Below are positions 11,568-18,220 of a DNA stretch of 20,468 nucleotides, one piece after another. The stretch's first letter is position 1, and each line of letters begins with the position of its first letter. Below the pieces are notes generated by a model. The model saw nothing but the letters and a program-made list of their open reading frames with translations. It was not told where the DNA came from and did no database searches. The DNA comes from a virus, in the IMG/VR virus record IMGVR_UViG_3300043466_001880, positions 1-20,468 of that record, one strand, 5' to 3'. The position numbers and the translations under genes are program-made.

Positions 11568-13159
11568 TGCTCCGTGACTACCAGCAGCGCGCGATCGACC
11601 ATCTTTACCAATGGTTCCGCAACGGCCACGAGGGCAATCCTTGTCTTGTGCTTCCGACTGGCTCAGGTAAAAGCCACATCGTTGCGGCATTGTGCAAGGA
11701 TGCTTTGCAGAACTGGCCTGAGACCAGGGTTTTGATGCTCACTCATGTGAAAGAGTTGATCGAGCAAAACGCGGAGAAAATGCGTCTCCATTGGCCGGGA
11801 GCGCCAATGGGTATTTATAGCGCGAGCATCGGCAGAAGGCAACTGGGCGAGCCGATTACTTTTGCGGGAATTCAATCGGTGCGAGACAAGGCTCATCTGC
11901 TTGGTCACATTGACCTGTGCATCATTGATGAGTGTCACCTTGTTGGCCACAAAGACGAAGGAGGATACAGAACTCTGTTGTCTGATCTGAAAGACATCAA
12001 TGCAAATCTGCGGGTCATCGGGCTGACTGCAACCCCATGGAGGCTTGGTCACGGGCTTATCACTGATGCGCCCGCGATCTTCTCAGACTTGATTGAGCCG
12101 GTAAGTATTCAGGAACTGATTCAGAAAAAGCACCTGTCGCAACTTCGCTCAAAAGTAACCACGTCAAAGTTAAATGTCGATGGCGTACACAAAAGAGGAG
12201 GCGAATACATTGAATCCGAGCTGCAAGCCGCTGTGGACACGGACGAAAACAACATTGCCGCGGTCAAGGAAGTGATTGAACGCGCTGGAGATCGCAAGGC
12301 GTGGCTGTTTTTTTGTGCCGGTGTTCAACACGCTCAGAATGTTCGTGACGTTCTGAAAGGCTTCGGCATCGTTGCGGAGTGCGTGACAGGGGCTACGACA
12401 AAATCAGAGCGTGAACGCATTTTGGCGCTCTACAAAGCTGGCGAGATCAGGGCATTGACTAACGCGAATGTGCTAACGACCGGATTCGATTACCCCGATA
12501 TTGATCTGGTTGCGATGCTGCGACCGACGATGTCACCTAGCCTGTATGTGCAGATGGCAGGCCGAGGAATGCGCCCCAAGAGCCACACCGACAATTGCCT
12601 AGTGCTGGACTTTGCCGGAGTGGTGGCGACTCATGGCCCAATCACGGCAGTGCAGCCGCCCAAAAAGGCAGGATCAGGCAATGGCGAGGCTCCGGTGAAG
12701 TTATGCGAGGCTTGCAACGAGCTGTGCCCGATCTCCGCCAGGAAATGCCCAGCTTGTGGTGCTCCGTTCCCGGAGCCAGAAAAAAAGCCCCTGACGCTGC
12801 ACGTTGACGATATTATGGGCATCGAGGGCACAGAGATGTCCGTAAGGTCTTGGATCTGGCGTAAGCACACAAGCAAGGCCTCTGGCAAAGAGATGTTCGC
12901 AGTGACCTACTACGGAGCTTTAAGCGACCGTCCCGTGACTGAGTATCTGACAGTCACGCACGATGGTTATGCGGGAGAAAAAGCGATCAGGGCGTTTATG
13001 GACATGGCGAAAAAAGCAGGTGCGCCCATCGGGTCTCACGAGGATCTAGATGATTGCGCCAAGATCATGACGCAATCGAGGCCGCCTAGTGCGGTGGAAT
13101 ATCGCAAAGAGGGTAAGTTTGTTCGTGTCATCAACCGAGAATGGAGGGCCAATGAGTGA
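11567..13159 (+). CDS. SF2 helicase (DEAD/DEAH-box, RadD-like) with zinc motif, 530 aa
   Basis: A complete superfamily 2 helicase: RDYQQRAI (Q-like motif, 3-10), Walker A PTGSGKS (30-36), motif II DECH (121-124), motif III TAT (154-156), and motif VI QMAGRGMR (329-336). A treble-clef-like cysteine set follows (Cys380, Cys383, Cys387, Cys394, Cys397), then about 130 residues of a C-terminal domain. The layout of helicase core plus CxxC pairs resembles phage and RadD-type helicases involved in recombination. Its start overlaps the previous stop (TAATG). In this operon it could unwind DNA for the annealing and nuclease proteins. No nuclease motif is fused to it. Confidence 0.9.
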   Translation: MLRDYQQRAIDHLYQWFRNGHEGNPCLVLPTGSGKSHIVAALCKDALQNWPETRVLMLTHVKELIEQNAEKMRLHWPGAPMGIYSASIGRRQLGEPITFAGIQSVRDKAHLLGHIDLCIIDECHLVGHKDEGGYRTLLSDLKDINANLRVIGLTATPWRLGHGLITDAPAIFSDLIEPVSIQELIQKKHLSQLRSKVTTSKLNVDGVHKRGGEYIESELQAAVDTDENNIAAVKEVIERAGDRKAWLFFCAGVQHAQNVRDVLKGFGIVAECVTGATTKSERERILALYKAGEIRALTNANVLTTGFDYPDIDLVAMLRPTMSPSLYVQMAGRGMRPKSHTDNCLVLDFAGVVATHGPITAVQPPKKAGSGNGEAPVKLCEACNELCPISARKCPACGAPFPEPEKKPLTLHVDDIMGIEGTEMSVRSWIWRKHTSKASGKEMFAVTYYGALSDRPVTEYLTVTHDGYAGEKAIRAFMDMAKKAGAPIGSHEDLDDCAKIMTQSRPPSAVEYRKEGKFVRVINREWRANE

Positions 13160-13352
13160 GCCACATGTTGTCCAGGTGTACCGAGAGAAGTTGAGAGAAG
13201 CAAAGAAAGGTCTGTACCCGCCGAAGTGTTGTTACACATGCGACCATTTCGCCGAGCACGACTACTGCACGATGTTCGATGAGAAGGTGCCAAAAGATTT
13301 TGCCGGGTCAATAGACCAGTGCCCAAGTTGGTTTGAGGAGATCCCATTTTGA
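13152..13352 (+). CDS. Cysteine-rich phage protein, 66 aa, ending EEIPF
   Basis: The start at 13152 follows TGGAGGG and overlaps the helicase stop by 8 bp. Cysteines at 26, 27, 30, 39 and 57 (CCYTC, HDYCTMF, DQCPSW) form a likely zinc or iron-sulfur site, a pattern seen in many small phage proteins of unknown role. The last residues, FEEIPF, resemble the acidic IPF tip of bacterial SSB, as does the tail of the 61-aa protein at 5432-5617. It sits directly downstream of the helicase, which makes a replication or repair contact plausible but unproven. Confidence 0.75.
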   Translation: MSEPHVVQVYREKLREAKKGLYPPKCCYTCDHFAEHDYCTMFDEKVPKDFAGSIDQCPSWFEEIPF

Positions 13353-13528
13353 CCAAGAACGAACAACTCAAATTTCAAAGGCTTGAGCGATTGCTTGAGG
13401 CTGAGAGGCAAAGAGCGGAAAAAGCCTGGGTGGCATACAGAGAAACTCTTTATGAACTGGTGGATATACAAATGCGCCTGGAGGGTGTACAGAAGGCACT
13501 TGATGACAAGTTTGAGGACGACAAATGA
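13349..13528 (+). CDS. 59-aa coiled-coil protein with TTG start
   Basis: The frame begins at TTG 13349, overlapping the previous stop (TTGA), with GAGGAG eight bases upstream. It ends within ATGA overlapping the VRR-NUC start. The product is almost entirely a charged helix (QRLERLLEAERQRAEKAW, then YELVDIQMRLEGVQKAL) ending KFEDDK, with heptad-like leucines suggesting a coiled coil. Good ribosome signals and exact fit between neighbours support it despite the rare start codon. Function unknown. Confidence 0.65.
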   Translation: MTKNEQLKFQRLERLLEAERQRAEKAWVAYRETLYELVDIQMRLEGVQKALDDKFEDDK

Positions 13529-13887
13529 GAACAGAACACGAAGAACAACGCGAATTTGTGAAGTGGTTCCGCCAGAGCTTTCCGGCAACGCGGATCTTTG
13601 CTATCCCCAACGGTGGCGCCAGAACCATCACCACGGCAGCGAAGCTGAAGGCAGAGGGAGTGTGCAGAGGCATTCCCGATCTTTTCATCCCAGCCTGGGG
13701 GCTTTGGGTGGAGATGAAGCGGGAGAAGGGGGGAGTGTTGAGCCAAGATCAGAAAGACTGGATCAACTATCTAGAAGCAAACCAATATCACTGCCTTGTC
13801 GCGAAGGGATGTGATGACGCAAAGCAACAAATTGGGGAGTTTATCCTAGAACACCTTGACACGGAATGTGAACGCACTCACAATTGA
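13525..13887 (+). CDS. VRR-NUC domain nuclease, 120 aa
   Basis: A stand-alone nuclease of the PD-(D/E)XK superfamily. The family signature is present in order: an N-terminal EEQREFVKW helix, IPNGG (27-31), a KLKAEG helix at 40-45, GIPDL with Pro51-Asp52, Glu63-x-Lys65 (VEMKRE), and Gln76 before W79. Stand-alone phage VRR-NUC proteins cut branched DNA such as Holliday junctions or replication forks. It fits with the helicase and the Cas4-like nuclease upstream as a structure-resolving enzyme. Length is normal for the single-domain type. Confidence 0.9.
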   Translation: MRTEHEEQREFVKWFRQSFPATRIFAIPNGGARTITTAAKLKAEGVCRGIPDLFIPAWGLWVEMKREKGGVLSQDQKDWINYLEANQYHCLVAKGCDDAKQQIGEFILEHLDTECERTHN

Positions 13888-13920
13888 ACCCATCGCAACA
13901 CACAACCCGGAGCTTCCGAA

Positions 13921-14169
13921 ATGTGCTACATCACCAGCCAAACCAACAAATACCTCGATCAAATGGAACAAGACGAGCGCGAATATGAAGAACAATTTCA
14001 GTTTATTGCTGAATTTCGTATTGATGATGTGGCCGATGAAATGGAAAACGATACGCCAACTTTTGTTGAGGCTTGCAACAAGGTGGAGAAGGGTCTCATG
14101 ACCCTGGAGGATCTTGGCCGATTGGTGATGACTGCACGAAACGACATCATTGACTCTATGATCGACTAA
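13921..14169 (+). CDS. Acidic helical protein, 82 aa, unknown function
   Basis: Start at 13921 after CCGGAGC. Strongly acidic and helical (MEQDEREYEEQFQFIAEF, then DDVADEMEND and MTLEDLGRLVMTARNDI), with no membrane segment or motif that I recognise. Highly acidic small phage proteins can act as DNA mimics, but the spacing of charges here does not single that out. The next start is 56 bp away across a structured leader. Confidence 0.65.
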   Translation: MCYITSQTNKYLDQMEQDEREYEEQFQFIAEFRIDDVADEMENDTPTFVEACNKVEKGLMTLEDLGRLVMTARNDIIDSMID

Positions 14170-14176
14170 CAGATAT

Positions 14177-14217
14177 GGGGGTCTGAAAAGGTAAGTTCGG
14201 GTGAGCCCGACACCCCC
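14177..14217 (+). other. Structured leader with nested stems, unknown function
   Basis: GGGGGT (14177-14182) pairs with ACCCCC (14212-14217), enclosing an AAAAGG-containing strand and an inner hairpin TCGGG-TGAG-CCCGA (14197-14210). It fills the gap before the 14226 gene; its only Shine-Dalgarno-like word (AAAAGG, 14186-14191) lies inside the outer loop. It could mask or present the ribosome site. It matches no riboswitch that I recognise. Confidence 0.5.
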
Positions 14218-14225
14218 GCCAAATC

Positions 14226-14474
14226 ATGAATACAAAAGCCCTGAGACTTGTTAGAAAGCTGTGGAACAGCAGTTCGGTTTCACGGGATGTAAACCGGCAC
14301 AATCAACGTCAGTGGGTTCGTGCTGTTCGGCAACTAGGCAAGCGGTGGCTGCTTGCGGAGACTCAATCAAAAGGAAACGTATGTCAGACGTGGAAGGAAC
14401 ATTGCAGGAACGTGGCCAGAAGTACGGCAAGTTTTCGGGACATGCAGAGGTCTCACAAGATCTCAAGCTTGTAA
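14226..14474 (+). CDS. Small basic phage protein, 82 aa, with overlapping C-terminal extension
   Basis: The first 50 residues carry the pattern RLVRKLWNSSSVSRDV, then RHNQRQWVRAVRQLGKRWLLAE, typical of a small basic phage protein that usually stops soon after WLLA. Here the frame continues for about 30 more residues (to KISSL). These overlap the start of the next gene by 94 bp in a different frame and look less protein-like. Loss of an original stop is the simplest explanation. No good ribosome site is visible next to the ATG; translation may depend on the structured leader. Function unknown; tryptophan and arginine content suggests nucleic-acid contact. Confidence 0.6.
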   Translation: MNTKALRLVRKLWNSSSVSRDVNRHNQRQWVRAVRQLGKRWLLAETQSKGNVCQTWKEHCRNVARSTASFRDMQRSHKISSL

Positions 14475-14659
14475 TTCGGACACACCTCAAGCATCGAGGC
14501 AAGATCCTTGCCTTGGACCAGCAAGAGGCCCTGGAGATGATCTGTCACAAGATCGCCAGGATCATCAACGGGGACGCCGACTACGCCGATAGTTGGCACG
14601 ACATCGCAGGCTATTCAACTCTGATTGTTCAAAGACTGAAAGGGGACGATGATGTGTAA
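14381..14659 (+). CDS. DUF6378-like phage protein, 92 aa
   Basis: Start at 14381 (MSDVEGTLQERG) with AAAAGGAAACGT upstream. The pattern ERGQKYGKFSGHAEVSQ, then LDQQEALEMICHKIARIINGD, and DYADSWHDIAGY is characteristic of the DUF6378 family found in many phages. Conserved His, Glu, Asp and Asp-Ser-Trp-His-Asp residues recall the MazG-like all-helical NTP pyrophosphatase fold, so a nucleotide-related activity is possible; that is inference. It overlaps the preceding frame by 94 bp and the next start by 8 bp. Confidence 0.85.
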   Translation: MSDVEGTLQERGQKYGKFSGHAEVSQDLKLVIRTHLKHRGKILALDQQEALEMICHKIARIINGDADYADSWHDIAGYSTLIVQRLKGDDDV

Positions 14660-14816
14660 CGGTAACTGTGATCAAGGTCGTCAATGTGACTGTGTGCCGG
14701 ATTGGGAATGGAACGAGCCAACCGAGATTGAAGGCATCGCATCAATGGCCGCAAGCCTGTTGATGATTGTTCTAATCATCGCCAGCATCACCGGTATCGT
14801 GATGCTTTACGTATAA
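14652..14816 (+). CDS. Cys-rich single-pass membrane protein, 54 aa
   Basis: Two adjacent ATGs (14649, 14652) are possible; the second gives better spacing to AAAGGGG. The N-terminus has cysteines at 2, 6, 12 and 14 (MCNGNCDQGRQCDC), an acidic stretch (DWEWNEPTEIEG), then one membrane segment at about 30-53 to the very C-terminus. A metal site at the cytoplasmic or periplasmic face is possible. It is the last gene of the early operon and its end overlaps the end of the oppositely oriented endolysin by 45 bp, so these two transcripts converge with no clear terminator. Confidence 0.65.
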   Translation: MCNGNCDQGRQCDCVPDWEWNEPTEIEGIASMAASLLMIVLIIASITGIVMLYV

Positions 14817-15278
14817 AAGCCGTTCAGCAATACGACGCCGTTGTAACCCGGGCAGGACTTTCCCGCCTGCTCGGACAAACTTCAAAAACTCGCTGGCTGC
14901 TCCAGCGTAGTCTTTTCTGAGGTGCTTTCTTCTGAGCGTTGACCGCTGAAGGGCACCGAACCCCAGGTTGAAAGCGAAGCTAACCAGAGCATCAAATTGA
15001 GATTGCGTTGTGCTTCTTCCGCATAGTCTTTCAACACCCCGCTCAAACCGACGAAGATCATTTCTGAGTAGATCATTGACTTCCTCTTGTGTGAATGTCC
15101 GATTGTGAGCTGGAGCGAGCTGGAAATGCATACGCTCCTCGAGCGTTAGGTGATGCTGTCTCGGGTACAAAACGTGCCCAACGCCAACCGTCCAGAGCAA
15201 AGCAGGGCACCTATATGGCTTGAGCCTGACACCCTCAAAGTGTTTGATAAGGCTGATGCCGACTTCTGAAGTCTTCAT
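14772..15278 (-). CDS. Endolysin, lysozyme of glycoside hydrolase family 24, 168 aa
   Basis: Cell-wall-cleaving muramidase for host lysis. The catalytic triad is Glu15, Cys24, Thr30 (HFEG, YRCP, LWTVG): the spacing of T4 lysozyme Glu11-Asp20-Thr26, with the Asp replaced by Cys as in many phage lysozymes. The fold continues with FTQEEVNDLLRNDL, FDALVSFAFNLGFGAL and a C-terminal RRRIAERLL. Residues after the catalytic region are complete and length is normal. There is no signal peptide or anchor helix, so it should need a holin to reach the wall. Its start overlaps the upstream gene by ATGA. Confidence 0.92.
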   Translation of the reverse strand: MKTSEVGISLIKHFEGVRLKPYRCPALLWTVGVGHVLYPRQHHLTLEERMHFQLAPAHNRTFTQEEVNDLLRNDLRRFERGVERLCGRSTTQSQFDALVSFAFNLGFGALQRSTLRRKHLRKDYAGAASEFLKFVRAGGKVLPGLQRRRIAERLLYVKHHDTGDAGDD

Positions 15279-15790
15279 TTGCCGAAGGCTCTTCCGCCGA
15301 AGTGAAACGCTATCACGGAGGCAAATAGCGCCTGGGTGTTCTCATCCCAGAGCTGCGCAGCCACATCAACAAACGAAGCGCCAGCCGCTACCCCATAGAA
15401 GAAAATGCCGATGTCAATCAGAACCAGAAGGATGAAGAATCCATAGGTGACTACAGGCCGCACAGACGCGCGAATGTTAATCACCCACTGGCTAGCGCCC
15501 TCGCCGATGGCCGCGTCATGGGTGTAGATCGCTTTCATTTCGTCGCTCTGTGCGCCTATTCTGTCCTGGATCTCTCGGCTTGCAATCTCCATCTCCAGCT
15601 GAGCGGAGCGGATCTCCTCAAGCTTGGCCTCTGCATCAAATCCAATCTTTCGAAGTTCCAACTCCCTCTGAATCTGCATCCCCAACAGCTCAATCTCTTG
15701 TCGCTTGTCGCTGCGATCCTTCATAAACTCCAAGAACCTGGGCAATCCACCAGCCAGAAACGAGACGATTGTGCTGAGTAGAGTGAGCAT
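15275..15790 (-). CDS. Holin-like membrane protein with coiled coil, 171 aa
   Basis: The N-terminal end is hydrophobic (MLTLLSTIVSFLAGGL), followed by a long charged helix (about 27-80, RQEIELLGMQIQRELELRK as a sample). A strong membrane segment lies at about 113-137 (VVTYGFFILLVLIDIGIFFYG), and a weaker hydrophobic one near 153-167, ending FGGRAFGK. RPVVTYGFF matches the VRPxxT motif of phage holin-type or GTA-holin-like proteins. It lies directly upstream of the endolysin with overlapping codons, the normal holin position. The other candidate is the small membrane protein upstream; either or both may form the lysis pore. Confidence 0.72.
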   Translation of the reverse strand: MLTLLSTIVSFLAGGLPRFLEFMKDRSDKRQEIELLGMQIQRELELRKIGFDAEAKLEEIRSAQLEMEIASREIQDRIGAQSDEMKAIYTHDAAIGEGASQWVINIRASVRPVVTYGFFILLVLIDIGIFFYGVAAGASFVDVAAQLWDENTQALFASVIAFHFGGRAFGK

Positions 15791-16014
15791 TATTTTTTAT
15801 CCTCTTTATTGTCTAATTTGTCACTGATTTTGCCGAGGAGCGATTTCACTTCGTGCATATCTTCTCTATAGTCATCACGTCTGACGTACTTTGCAGGAGA
15901 AGATCTAGTCTCCTCCTCTAGTCGCTCAATCGCCTTGTAAATGTTGTTCAGAACCCATCCACCAAGGAACCCCGCAAGGCTTACGGCGGCGTTGAAAATC
16001 ATCTGATTGTCCAA
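15790..16014 (-). CDS. Small single-pass membrane protein with TTG start, 74 aa
   Basis: The start is TTG at 16014: ACGGAG lies seven bases away, whereas the first ATG (16002) would be 19 bases from it. One hydrophobic segment (about 6-25, FNAAVSLAGFLGGWVLNNI) is followed by a charged tail with a coiled-coil look (ERLEEETRSSP, DDYREDMHEVKSLLGKISD). This pattern is common in phage lysis cassettes, where it is often annotated as hypothetical or holin-associated. It overlaps the next gene by TAATG. A second holin, antiholin or spanin-like role is possible; no lipobox or signal cleavage site is visible. Confidence 0.72.
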   Translation of the reverse strand: MDNQMIFNAAVSLAGFLGGWVLNNIYKAIERLEEETRSSPAKYVRRDDYREDMHEVKSLLGKISDKLDNKEDKK

Positions 16015-16027
16015 TTGCTTGCTCCGT

Positions 16028-18220
16028 TTATTGACTCAATGCGTTTCTGTTTTCAGGTGCCAGATTATTAGATTGTGTTGTCACTGGCAAGGATCTCAAC
16101 CCGCCAGAAGTAGCCAGGATCCTTGAAACATAACTTTTATGTTCTTTTGGAACCTTATCCAAAAGCTCCTTCAAGCTTGCTCCAGAAGCAAAACCTTTTT
16201 CCAGCTCATTAAGAACTTTTGTTCCGAGCCTGCTTTGCATTTCTGCTAGAACGGCATTTGCGGCAGTTGACTTTGGAATGAAGGAGGGGATCCTCATCGC
16301 CCTTGTGTTTTGCTGGATGATTTCATCAAGGTAAGATTTTCCGGCTTGAGCTTGTTCGGCCATTGAAGCGGATCTCTCAACACCGGCGGCAATCGGGCGA
16401 ATTGTCTGAATTTTTGATCCCATTTCTCTAACTATGTCATAACTTCCTGGGCCAAAAATTGATTCAACTGCCGCAGGGTCATTGCCTTGCATCAACCTTA
16501 CGAAGCCCGGCTTATTGGTCTGATAAAGGTCCATCAATTGAGCGGCCATTTTGGTCTGATCAATACCTCTCATCCCCATTTCGTAAGAATGCAAATAATC
16601 TCTCCACGCTCTCCCACCTGCTCTCTGGATTGCGTCGTCAATCATCGGCTTGACTTCACTTAAAACACTTGCCGCGCGTGCATTTTTTGCACTCTGAGAG
16701 GCATTAGGCATTAGTTGTTCAATGACATCGTTAATTGCGCTTTTGCGAACTGCATATAATGCCTCTGCCGTTATGGTTCCATTTTCATCTGCCCATTCTC
16801 TTAATTTTGCAGAGACATTATTCAATGCTTTTGAATTGATGTCTGGAATTCCGACTTCAGGATTGGCCAACCTTCTTTCGATGTTGGAAACCATCCCATT
16901 GACGTTTAATGGCTCAAGTCCTGCTGCCCTAATAGAAGCCAAACGATCTTCTGCACTCCGTGCAGTTGCTAAGGCAACTTCTCTTTCTGTTGAGCCGGCT
17001 GGATACAAATAAGCATTGCCTCCGCCTGGAGGAACTCCAAATTCTCGCCCACGTCTTGAAATTTCTTCAGCTCTTTGAATGGTTGCCGTGGTTCTGTTTG
17101 CCTGCCCTAATGCCTCTTGCCTAATTGGTGCGGTTTGAGCATTCAGAGCGGCTTTCATGCGTTCCGCTTCTTGCATAGCTGCTGTTTGTGTTGGACCACC
17201 AGCCATTCTTGCTAACGTGTTTTGATTTACTTCTTCTTGACGAGCAAGCTTATTTCTAATGGTTCTTGTTGAATCTCTTGCTGCCAAAACTTCGCCTAAT
17301 GCTTGAAGCTGCGGTGCATCGGCTGCTGAAATTGCTTGGGCTGCCGTTTCAGTTTCTGGAGCTGCCCCTGCCATTGTTCTAACAATAGGCAACTGTTCAC
17401 CTGCCGCCTGTCTAACAATATTTGCGGCTCTTTGTTCTGCGGAAGGGAAAAAGTTTCGATATATGTTTCTTGTCCCTTGTACGGCTAAAGGCCCTAAAGG
17501 AAATATGGCTCCCAGTGCTGTACCGGCACCCACATCAACTTCCCCAATCGGAGCGGTGCTAACTGCCCCAGAAACTCCGCCTGCTGCTGAACGAGCAGCA
17601 ATGTCAGCGAAACGATTTTGAGCCACTCTGCCGCCAAACCCGCCAGATTCAATAGCGGTAGCAGCAGGAGTCAAAAATCTTGAGGCAGACGGAACTATTG
17701 TTGCGCCATAGCGCAATCCTTTTGCAACCAAAGAAGGGCCGCCCATAGTTCCAGCAATTTCAGCTCCAACCTTTCCAGACTTGTACCCAAAAGATTCTGG
17801 GCTGGCTCCTGTCAACTGTTGCAATGCTTCGTCCATTGCTTGACGACGCTGCACATTTTCTTCCGCCGTCTCAAATGGCCTAAGAATTGTTGCGCCAATA
17901 GATCCAGCGCCACGAACACCGCCCGCTGCAACTTCAATCAATGGGTTAGTTGCTTGCACAGTAGCAAATTTTGCCTGTTTCCGTTCTTCCGGGGTCATTG
18001 AAGCAAAGTCAACTCGACGCTTAGTTGGGATGCCTTCGGAAACTGTTTTAGTGGGCTGAGAAAGGTAACCTAAAATCTCGTCAGATTTATATCCTGCATC
18101 AATAGCAGTTTTTAACTTCGGCCCAAAGTCAGGGGTCTCCCCAAGAAACTTAACAATCTCGTCATCGTTGTAACCGGCGTCTCTTGCTTTAGTGATCTTT
18201 TCTTGAATTGACGTGGCCAT
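16028..18220 (-). CDS. Internal virion (DNA-ejection) protein, 730 aa
   Basis: A long structural protein. The N-terminus holds two copies of a short helical repeat (residues 11-28 and 38-55), each with DAGY followed by DEI and a hydrophobic end. A glycine/alanine-rich hydrophobic region follows (about 95-250, with GGVRGAGSIGATIL and GTALGAIFPLGPLAV as examples), then long charged helices to the C-terminus. This is the arrangement of podovirus proteins released from the capsid to line the DNA channel across the host envelope. No enzyme motif is visible. It overlaps the preceding gene by TAATG, and the lysis genes follow it. Confidence 0.75.
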   Translation of the reverse strand: MATSIQEKITKARDAGYNDDEIVKFLGETPDFGPKLKTAIDAGYKSDEILGYLSQPTKTVSEGIPTKRRVDFASMTPEERKQAKFATVQATNPLIEVAAGGVRGAGSIGATILRPFETAEENVQRRQAMDEALQQLTGASPESFGYKSGKVGAEIAGTMGGPSLVAKGLRYGATIVPSASRFLTPAATAIESGGFGGRVAQNRFADIAARSAAGGVSGAVSTAPIGEVDVGAGTALGAIFPLGPLAVQGTRNIYRNFFPSAEQRAANIVRQAAGEQLPIVRTMAGAAPETETAAQAISAADAPQLQALGEVLAARDSTRTIRNKLARQEEVNQNTLARMAGGPTQTAAMQEAERMKAALNAQTAPIRQEALGQANRTTATIQRAEEISRRGREFGVPPGGGNAYLYPAGSTEREVALATARSAEDRLASIRAAGLEPLNVNGMVSNIERRLANPEVGIPDINSKALNNVSAKLREWADENGTITAEALYAVRKSAINDVIEQLMPNASQSAKNARAASVLSEVKPMIDDAIQRAGGRAWRDYLHSYEMGMRGIDQTKMAAQLMDLYQTNKPGFVRLMQGNDPAAVESIFGPGSYDIVREMGSKIQTIRPIAAGVERSASMAEQAQAGKSYLDEIIQQNTRAMRIPSFIPKSTAANAVLAEMQSRLGTKVLNELEKGFASGASLKELLDKVPKEHKSYVSRILATSGGLRSLPVTTQSNNLAPENRNALSQ

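Noticed and set aside
13383-13814. Plus-strand frame of 143 codons overlapping the coiled-coil and VRR-NUC genes
   Set aside because: It conflicts with two coupled genes in other frames, one carrying full VRR-NUC motifs, and has no ribosome site.
14838-14882. Imperfect stem (CCGGGCAGG with CCTGCTCGG) as terminator between converging early and lysis transcripts
   Set aside because: It lies in the endolysin coding sequence, has one weak pair, and no T-run on either strand.
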